Below are positions 1 to 4,389 of a stretch of DNA of 7,156 nt, in pieces. The position numbers and the translations under genes were made by a program. Position 1 is the first letter of the stretch, and each line of letters begins with the position of its first letter. Under the pieces are notes generated by a model, which saw only the letters and a list, made by a program, of their open reading frames with translations, made no database searches and was not told where the DNA came from. The DNA is from Actinomycetota bacterium. GTDB taxonomy: Bacteria > Actinomycetota > Acidimicrobiia > Spongiisociales > UBA11373. Where the stretch lies: contig JAUYIV010000372.1 in assembly GCA_030688105.1 (NCBI GenBank), positions 1 to 7,156 of the forward strand. Direction: 5' to 3'.

Positions 1-180
1 TTCTGGATGTTCGGCTTCATCTCCGAATCCCCGACCGGAGGGTTTTTGAACCTCAGCCAGGTAGAGCAGCTCATGTTCGGTGGACTGATCGTGGGCTTCC
101 TGATCTTCGAGCCCCTGGGCCTGTACGGCATCTGGATACGAGTGCGCAACTACTGGAAGGCGTGGCCCTTCAGCTATTGA
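1..180 (+). CDS. livM: Branched-chain amino acid ABC transporter permease, LivM-type (C-terminal fragment)
   Basis: The frame is open from the first base to a TGA at 178-180 and gives the last 59 residues of a protein that begins before the window. The tail contains a hydrophobic segment (about residues 26-38 of the fragment, MFGGLIVGFLIFEP) followed by GLYGIWIRVRNYWKAWPFSY. A final membrane helix, then EPxGLYGIW and a basic/aromatic end finishing in WPFSY, is characteristic of LivM-type inner-membrane permeases. These pair with LivH and the LivG/LivF ATPases to import branched-chain amino acids or related amides. The next gene downstream encodes a matching type 1 substrate-binding lipoprotein, which supports the call. 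The N-terminal part and the conserved EAA loop lie outside the window, so completeness cannot be judged. The exact substrate is unknown. Confidence 0.85.
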   Translation, partial: FWMFGFISESPTGGFLNLSQVEQLMFGGLIVGFLIFEPLGLYGIWIRVRNYWKAWPFSY

Positions 181-189
181 GTCGCCGAA

Positions 190-280
190 ACGGCCGACGG
201 CCGACAGCCCACGGCCAACCGCAGATCGCGTAAGAAGCATCGGGTGAGTGTCTGGCCGTGGGACGTAAGCCGTGGACCGT
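190..280. repeat. Two facing arrays of degenerate 7-bp repeats
   Basis: From 190 to 224 the sequence reads as consecutive heptamers acggccg, acggccg, acagccc, acggcca, accgcag. From 253 to 280 it reads tggccgt, gggacgt, aagccgt, ggaccgt, which is the same unit (nGGCCGT) on the other strand. The two arrays therefore face each other. They can pair through a perfect 10-bp stem (208-217 with 253-262) around a 35-nt loop. No coding signal is visible. The unit matches the heptamers at 6043-6070. Function unknown. Confidence 0.7.
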
Positions 281-319
281 CCGCGCCTCTCGTGCCTTTT
301 CCTGGCACGCGGGGCGCGG
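281..319 (+). terminator. Strong GC-rich hairpin downstream of livM (possible terminator)
   Basis: Positions 281-296 can pair with 304-319 around a 7-nt loop (ttttcct). This is a 16-bp stem with one mismatch and one G-T wobble. It lies 100 bp after the livM stop and 100 bp before the next start. There is no T tract after it, so it is not a canonical intrinsic terminator. It may be a U-less terminator, a transcript-end stabiliser, or an attenuating structure between the permease and binding-protein genes. Confidence 0.45.
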
Positions 320-365
320 CGGCCCGGCCGGCAACGCGACTATCCGATAGGCTGATCTGTCAATA

Positions 366-390
366 CCCCATCGAGGGGCTCGAAATGGGG
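366..390 (+). promoter_or_regulatory. Imperfect inverted repeat in the leader of the binding-protein gene
   Basis: CCCCAT (366-371) pairs with ATGGGG (385-390), and CGAG (372-375) pairs with CTCG (379-382). This gives a 10-bp stem with an AA bulge and a 3-nt loop. The heptamer ggggctc also occurs twice as a direct repeat (375-381 and 387-393). The element sits 5' of a CATAAT box, where an operator would lie, or it could form an mRNA hairpin if transcription starts further upstream. Regulator unknown. Confidence 0.45.
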
Positions 391-392
391 CT

Positions 393-398
393 CATAAT
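393..398 (+). promoter_or_regulatory. Candidate -10 box (CATAAT) for the substrate-binding protein gene
   Basis: CATAAT matches TATAAT at five of six positions and would place the transcript start near 405, just before the ribosome binding site at 407-413. No convincing -35 hexamer lies 16-18 bp upstream, where the inverted repeat at 366-390 sits instead. If this is the promoter, it probably relies on an activator or an alternative sigma factor. Confidence 0.35.
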
Positions 399-406
399 CA
401 GTTACC

Positions 407-413
407 AGGGAGG
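407..413 (+). promoter_or_regulatory. Shine-Dalgarno site for the substrate-binding protein gene
   Basis: AGGGAGG lies 6 nt before the ATG at 420, which is ideal spacing and fixes that start. It is the only clear Shine-Dalgarno sequence in the window. The other complete genes lack one. Confidence 0.85.
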
Positions 414-419
414 AACACG

Positions 420-1838
420 ATGAGAAGACGGTGGCTCGTACTTGCGAGCTTCCTGACGGCGTTTGCCTTGGTTGCGGCGGCATGCGGCGACGATGACGCC
501 ACGACGACCGCCGCCCCGGCGACGACCACGACGGGGCCGGGCACCACCGCAGCGACCACGACGACGGCTCCTGAAGCGGAGACCGCCTTCGATGTGGGTG
601 TGACCCCTGCCCCGTGTCCTGATGCCGTCAACGAGGGCAACGGGTGCATCTACCTGGGTGTGATCACCGACCTCAGCGGTCCGTTCGCCGGGTTCGGCAC
701 GCCCATAACGACGGCTCAGGAGGACTTCTGGGCAGCAATCAACGTCCAAGGCGGCCTCGACGGCTGGGACGTGATCATCTCGGCGGAAAACACCATCGAC
801 GCGGGGTACGACCTCGTGCCCGCTCCTGGCCCCCACACGGCCAATGGTGCGGCGACGCTGTCGTCTCGGGTGCTTGCGCTCGCCCAGATCCTGGGCACAC
901 CCCCGACTCAATCGGCCCTCGGGATCTTGGATGAGAACAACATTGTCGCAGCTCCCGCGGGCTGGTGGTCGGGCTGGGCATTTACCGAAGAAGACCTGGG
1001 GCTGATCCTCGAGTCGGGCGCGCCCTATTGCTTAGAGGGCATGAACGGCATGGTGGCGGTTTCCCAGGAAATGCCCGAAGGGTTCACCTGGGCCCTGGTT
1101 GCCTTCGACAGTGACTACGGCCAGGACTACGCAGCGGGTGTCAAGATCGCTGCAGCCCAATTGGGGCTCGGCGACCCTGTGATCGAGATCGAGCAAGTGT
1201 CGCATGCGGCAGGTGGCGATGCCGTCATCGCCTCGACCGTTACGGCATTGTTGCCCTTGCAGCCGAACCTTATTGTCATGGTCGTCGGCCCAAGCGAGTT
1301 GGCGAGGATTTCAGGCGGCCTCTCAGCGCAGGGTTTCCTCAACTTCGCGATCTTGGGTGCATCTCCGATCTGGCATCCGGTGCTGCTCACGGGCGACTCG
1401 GCACCTCTGGTGCCTCTCTGGCAGGCGAATCTGACTGTGACCTATCCCTGGGGACCTTGGGACACCGATAGTCCGGGCCATGTTGCGATGCGGGCTGCCG
1501 CTGAGGCCAACGGTCGCGATCCCAATCCTGGGTACGCGGCCGGTTGGGTTTGGAGCTACCCGATCAAGGCACTGCTCGAGCAGGCCATTGCCACCAACGA
1601 CCTGACACGGACGAACGTACGGGGAATGGCGATGAATCTGGACGGAGTCGACTACCAGGGCATCCTGCCCGACGGTAGCTATTCCGGAGATCCCCACGAC
1701 ACCGCGGTCCGATCATCGTGGCTCGTCGGGGTGGATCCACAAGGGGCCGGAGGCGTCACGGTGAGGGCCGATGCCTTCATCAGCCCTATAGCTGCGGCGT
1801 ACCCCTTCGAGGGTCCTTGCTATGTGATCGGTGGTTAG
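420..1838 (+). CDS. ABC transporter substrate-binding lipoprotein (type 1 periplasmic-binding fold, LivJ/LivK-like)
   Basis: This 472-residue protein is an extracytoplasmic, lipid-anchored receptor for an ABC importer. Residues 1-21 form a lipoprotein signal peptide (MRRRW, then a hydrophobic core) ending in VAAA before Cys22, the lipidation site. A Thr/Ala-rich linker (about 24-52) tethers the folded domain. The core begins near residue 77 with IYLGVITDLSGPFAGFG, the typical first strand and ligand loop of type 1 binding proteins. It continues with FDSDYGQDYAAGVK (229-242), the NLIVMVVGPSE hinge strand (283-293) and FAILGASPIW (309-318). Cys66/Cys76 and Cys204/Cys467 could form disulfides. 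The start is set by AGGGAGG 6 nt upstream. It follows a LivM-type permease and ends at a strong terminator, so it is the last gene of the transport locus. The ligand is not determinable: the region after IVAAP is GWWSGW (181-186) rather than a Ser/Thr-rich loop, so leucine-type specificity should not be assumed. A rare TTA codon lies at 1032-1034. Confidence 0.9.
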   Translation: MRRRWLVLASFLTAFALVAAACGDDDATTTAAPATTTTGPGTTAATTTTAPEAETAFDVGVTPAPCPDAVNEGNGCIYLGVITDLSGPFAGFGTPITTAQEDFWAAINVQGGLDGWDVIISAENTIDAGYDLVPAPGPHTANGAATLSSRVLALAQILGTPPTQSALGILDENNIVAAPAGWWSGWAFTEEDLGLILESGAPYCLEGMNGMVAVSQEMPEGFTWALVAFDSDYGQDYAAGVKIAAAQLGLGDPVIEIEQVSHAAGGDAVIASTVTALLPLQPNLIVMVVGPSELARISGGLSAQGFLNFAILGASPIWHPVLLTGDSAPLVPLWQANLTVTYPWGPWDTDSPGHVAMRAAAEANGRDPNPGYAAGWVWSYPIKALLEQAIATNDLTRTNVRGMAMNLDGVDYQGILPDGSYSGDPHDTAVRSSWLVGVDPQGAGGVTVRADAFISPIAAAYPFEGPCYVIGG

Positions 1839-1856
1839 CGCAGCCGATATGCGAAG

Positions 1857-1891
1857 GAGAGGGAGCCGCCCTGGGGCGGCTCCCTCTCTTT
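1857..1891 (+). terminator. Intrinsic terminator after the substrate-binding protein gene
   Basis: A 14-bp perfect stem (1857-1870 with 1875-1888) with a 4-nt CTGG loop is extended by a G-T wobble and two A-T pairs to 1854 and 1891. It is followed by a short T-rich stretch (ctttgt). It starts 18 nt after the stop codon at 1838 and is a textbook Rho-independent terminator for the upstream gene. Confidence 0.92.
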
Positions 1892-1949
1892 GTCGTTGGG
1901 GCAGCTTCGGTGATGAAAACGACAGGACGCAACCGGCAACCTCCCGCGT

Positions 1950-1969
1950 GGTCGGTCGGTCGGTCGGTC
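1950..1969. repeat. Five tandem copies of GGTC
   Basis: GGTC is repeated five times without interruption in the non-coding stretch between the terminator and the bioY remnant. Such a tetranucleotide tract can change length by slippage. No open reading frame that looks real crosses it, so a phase-variation role is not supported. The rest of 1892-2029 shows no gene, RNA or convincing promoter. Confidence 0.6.
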
Positions 1970-2080
1970 GCGGCGCTTGCCCCTTACCGCTTGCTGCTTC
2001 CTTGGTACCCCTCGTGGCCCAGCGCGTGAGTAGCCTTTTGCACCCTGACCTCCGCCGCCGCCACCGCCATCTCCGCCCGG

Positions 2081-2287
2081 GTGCTTTCGCGGACCCGGAT
2101 CGCGACCCTGGCCCTCGTCGTCGGATTCGCTCTGCTCACCGCCCTGACGGCTCAGATGGCCAACCCGCTCTGGTTCACCCCGGTACCGATCACCGGGCAG
2201 ACCTTCTCAGTGCTGTTGGCCGGGGCCGCTCTCGGACGGAGGGCGGGGGTAACGATGGTCTATAGAGTCAGCCCGCGAACCCCCTGA
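2081..2287 (+). pseudogene. bioY: Truncated biotin transporter BioY (N-terminal remnant)
   Basis: The frame encodes about 60 residues that read as the start of BioY, the membrane S-component that binds biotin in ECF transporters. It contains a first membrane helix (LALVVGFALLTALTAQM) followed by FTPVPITGQTFSVLLAGAALGRRAGV, the conserved BioY block P-x-P-x-T-x-QTF-x-VLLAG-x-x-LG. Intact BioY proteins are roughly 180-200 residues with about six helices. Here similarity ends near 2255-2265 and the frame runs through unrelated codons (YRVSPRTP) to a TGA at 2285-2287, overlapping the 3' end of the convergent DUF6159 gene. The same frame is open upstream from 2030 (LTSAAATAISARV looks BioY-like too), but I find no clear start codon or ribosome site; GTG 2081 is only the first possible one. 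No biotin transport function is expected. An internal deletion fusing bioY to the neighbouring gene end is the simplest explanation. Confidence 0.82.
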
Positions 2288-3119
2288 TGCCCCCACCCCT
2301 CTTCGGTGCGAATGCCGCCTGGAGCTCGCCGGCGCCGAAGGGGCCACTGCCGGCTTCGATCCCGGCGGCATGCCGGTACAGGGCGGTCTGGAAGATCCCG
2401 CTGAGGGCCGAGAGCACCATCACGACGAGGAGCACCCAGACCGCCGCGGCGGCGACACCGATCACCGCGATCGCCCCGCCGGCGGCGATGGCTCCGGCGG
2501 CGAGGAGAAACGCCGGGACGATCGCCAGGAAACCGAGGAGCCCGAAGCCGACCTGAGCGGCGACGTTCTCGCCCCAGGTCTTCTTGAAGAGCGTCCCGGA
2601 CCGTTTGATGGCATCGCCGACGCCCACGCCCTCGATCACGAGCACGGGGATCACCAGGAAGGTGACGAGGGACCAGGCGATGCCGGCGATGCCGGACACG
2701 ATCCGGCCGAGGGCCCCGGCACGCTCTTCGATTGCCCGCAGGATGATCGACACCGTGGCGGACACGATCGCCCATGGGAGGATCCGCCCCACCCGCAGCA
2801 GCGCCCCCCTGATCGCCGAACCCAGCGTGGGGTCGCCGCCGCCGAGTCGTTCGTTGGCGGCGTGGACCAGGGCGGCATTGAAGAAGATCGTGATGAACGC
2901 CAGCACTACATAGCCGACGAAGAGCAGGGCATAGCCGACGGGGCCGGGATCCTCGATGGCGGTGGCGCCGCCGGTGAGGAGGATCGGGGCGAGGAAGGTG
3001 AGGGCGACGGCGATCGTGGCGATCAGCGAGAGGACGGGGAGCAGCAGAAGCTCCTTGTCCGCCTTGAGGACCTGCCACGAGGCCTTGGCGAGCTCGATAG
3101 TGCGGGCGATACGGGTCAT
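2268..3119 (-). CDS. DUF6159 family multipass membrane protein
   Basis: The 283-residue product starts MTRIARTIELAKASWQVLKADKELLLLPVLS. An amphipathic N-terminus followed by SWxVLKxDKELLLLPxLS is the signature of the uncharacterised actinobacterial DUF6159 family. About six hydrophobic segments follow, near 25-47, 62-88, 112-128, 140-162, 187-212 and 214-238. Conserved blocks include FNAALVHAANERLGGGDP (80-97), AIEERAGALGRI (129-140) and IKRSGTLFKKTWGEN (171-185). The C-terminus LQAAFAPKRGGG matches the usual AFxPK ending, so the gene is complete despite the deletion next to it. The frame is open upstream to 3203, but ATG 3119 is preferred because the family begins here and a TACACT box lies exactly 7 nt upstream, giving a leaderless transcript. 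It is divergent from the PDZ protease gene. Its function is unknown; a role in the membrane is all the sequence supports. Confidence 0.87.
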   Translation of the reverse strand: MTRIARTIELAKASWQVLKADKELLLLPVLSLIATIAVALTFLAPILLTGGATAIEDPGPVGYALLFVGYVVLAFITIFFNAALVHAANERLGGGDPTLGSAIRGALLRVGRILPWAIVSATVSIILRAIEERAGALGRIVSGIAGIAWSLVTFLVIPVLVIEGVGVGDAIKRSGTLFKKTWGENVAAQVGFGLLGFLAIVPAFLLAAGAIAAGGAIAVIGVAAAAVWVLLVVMVLSALSGIFQTALYRHAAGIEAGSGPFGAGELQAAFAPKRGGGIRGFAG

Positions 3120-3125
3120 TGGGGG

Positions 3126-3131
3126 AGTGTA
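3126..3131 (-). promoter_or_regulatory. -10 box TACACT for a leaderless DUF6159 transcript
   Basis: On the minus strand TACACT is followed by CCCCCA and then the ATG at 3119. The A of the ATG falls at the expected transcript start. No Shine-Dalgarno sequence is present. TTACCC (3156 down to 3151) is a weak -35 candidate at 19-bp spacing. Confidence 0.5.
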
Positions 3132-3197
3132 CGGGCGGCCCGACGCGTGCGGGTAACGGGCAACGATCCGGTCACGTTCCCAGTCCCACCGCACCGG

Positions 3198-3203
3198 TAC
3201 CAT
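3198..3203 (+). promoter_or_regulatory. Possible -10 box TACCAT for the PDZ-S16 protease gene
   Basis: TACCAT fits TANNNT and would start transcription near 3210, leaving a leader of about 9 nt before the ATG at 3219. No -35 box is clear and no Shine-Dalgarno site precedes the start. With the opposing TACACT box, this makes the 99-bp gap a divergent promoter region. Confidence 0.3.
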
Positions 3204-3218
3204 CGGCCTGGCTCCGCC

Positions 3219-4313
3219 ATGACCGACAGCGATCCATTCTCCATCCCAGCCGAACCCACCCCGCCGCCACCTCCATCAGCGAAGTGGCCATACCTGCTCG
3301 TTGCAGCATTCCTCGCAGTCGGGTTGCTGGTCCTGGTCTTCTGGGACGTGTCGCTCCCGTACTTTGCGATGGCCCCGGGGCCGACCGAGGAGGTGGCGGA
3401 CCTCGTCAGCTTCGGCGAGGACGTGACCGTCTACCAGACCACCGGTGACCTCTTCCTGCTCACCGTCACGTTGCGCGAGGTCAACCCGTTCGAGTGGTTC
3501 GAAGCGCGTTACCTCGACGACAAGGTGGACCTCCTCGAACGGGATGTGATCCGACCGCCCGGCTCCACCGATGAGCAGGTGAGGCGCTCTAACCTCGAAG
3601 CCATGAACGAGTCGATCGACACCGCCATCTTTGTGGCCTTGAATCGGCTCGGTTACGAGGTTGGGTTCGTCGGCGACGGGGTGGAGGTCCTGCAGGTGGT
3701 CGAGGGCACGCCCGCCGAAGGGGTGTTGCAGGTCGATGATCGCTTCTCGGTCATCGCCGGCGAAGAGGTCACCACCTCGGAGGATGCTGGGGAAGTTATC
3801 CGCTCCCATGCGATCGGGGACACGATCACGTTGAGCGGCACTCGCGATGGGGAGCCGATCGAGCTGTCGGTGACATTGGTGGAACACACGCAGCTCCCGG
3901 GCTCTCCCATGATCGGGGTGGTGTTCGACACGATCAACCTCGAGATGGATCTCCCGATCGATGTCGATGTCGACTCCCGCAACATCGGAGGCCCCTCCGC
4001 CGGGATGATGTACACCATCGCGCTTCTCGACCTTCTCACCGAAGAGGATCTCACGGGCGGGCATCGCATCGCCGGGACGGGAACGATCCGTTTCGACGAG
4101 ACGGTCGGAGCGATCGGAGGTGTGCGTCAGAAGGTGTTCGCGGCGCGCGCCATCGGCGCCGAGATCGTCTTCGTCCCCGCGGACAACCTGGATATCGCCC
4201 TGACGGCGGCGGACGGAGACATCGTCGTGGTCCCCATCGCCACCCTCCAAGAGGCACTCGACTATCTCAGGGCACTGGCGCCGATCCCGGAATTGGTGGC
4301 GAGCTCGAAGTAG
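3219..4313 (+). CDS. Membrane-anchored PDZ domain / Lon-like (S16) serine protease
   Basis: The 364-residue product has a proline-rich cytoplasmic N-terminus (13-19), a single membrane anchor (about 24-43) and an extracytoplasmic remainder. A PDZ domain lies near 145-222 (VLQVVEGTPAEGVLQVDDRFSVIAGEEV, then the carboxylate-side strands). The Lon-type S16 proteolytic domain covers about 230-350. The catalytic dyad is visible: Ser260 in GGPSAGMMYTIALLDLL and Lys305 in GAIGGVRQKVFAARAIGA. This arrangement matches the YlbL/SepM group of Firmicutes and Rv3194c of M. tuberculosis. SepM cleaves a secreted peptide pheromone; the substrate here is unknown. The frame is open far upstream (from 2370), but that part is antisense to the DUF6159 gene. 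ATG 3219 gives the expected short N-terminus before the anchor. A UPF0182 gene, its usual actinobacterial neighbour, follows one gene downstream. The start lacks a Shine-Dalgarno site. Confidence 0.9.
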   Translation: MTDSDPFSIPAEPTPPPPPSAKWPYLLVAAFLAVGLLVLVFWDVSLPYFAMAPGPTEEVADLVSFGEDVTVYQTTGDLFLLTVTLREVNPFEWFEARYLDDKVDLLERDVIRPPGSTDEQVRRSNLEAMNESIDTAIFVALNRLGYEVGFVGDGVEVLQVVEGTPAEGVLQVDDRFSVIAGEEVTTSEDAGEVIRSHAIGDTITLSGTRDGEPIELSVTLVEHTQLPGSPMIGVVFDTINLEMDLPIDVDVDSRNIGGPSAGMMYTIALLDLLTEEDLTGGHRIAGTGTIRFDETVGAIGGVRQKVFAARAIGAEIVFVPADNLDIALTAADGDIVVVPIATLQEALDYLRALAPIPELVASSK

Positions 4314-4369
4314 GTCGCCTGTCGCCTGTCGCCTATCGCCGGTCGCCAGTCCCGAGTCCCGAGTCGTCC
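4314..4369. repeat. Eight tandem degenerate 7-bp repeats
   Basis: Directly after the protease stop codon the sequence divides into eight 7-mers: gtcgcct three times, then atcgccg, gtcgcca, gtcccga, gtcccga, gtcgtcc. The repeat fills 56 of the 76 bp between the two genes. No terminator hairpin is visible. The unit (nGGCGAC on the minus strand) differs from the nGGCCGT unit elsewhere but has the same length and GGC core. Confidence 0.75.
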
Positions 4370-4376
4370 ACAGAGG

Positions 4377-4382
4377 TATCGT
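4377..4382 (+). promoter_or_regulatory. Possible -10 box TATCGT for a leaderless transcript of the coiled-coil gene
   Basis: TATCGT ends 7 nt before the ATG at 4390, so transcription would begin at or one base before the start codon. The only purine-rich stretch (AGAGG, 4372-4376) is 13 nt from the start, too far for a good ribosome site. No -35 box is evident. Read-through from the protease gene is an alternative. Confidence 0.35.
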
Positions 4383-4389
4383 CTCGACC

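Noticed and set aside
190..280. Possible CRISPR array
   Set aside because: The repeats are 7 bp, contiguous and without spacers, unlike the 23-45-bp repeats and unique spacers of CRISPR.
340..350. Small palindrome CTATC-C-GATAG
   Set aside because: Five-base arms around one base are easily found by chance, and it has no fixed relation to a promoter or start. It is too short to call an operator.
2177..2197. Short inverted repeat (CCCGGT / ACCGGG) considered as a terminator
   Set aside because: It lies inside codons for the conserved BioY TPVPITGQ motif and has no T tract, so it is explained by coding sequence.
1831..2265. A 144-codon plus-strand frame covering the terminator and bioY region
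   Set aside because: It reads through the intrinsic terminator and lies in a different frame from the recognisable BioY residues. Its translation is Arg/Pro-rich without motifs.
2370..3218. A long open extension upstream of the PDZ protease start on the plus strand
   Set aside because: It is antisense to the well-supported DUF6159 gene, and its Arg/Gly/Asp-rich low-complexity translation matches no family. GC-rich DNA keeps antisense frames open.
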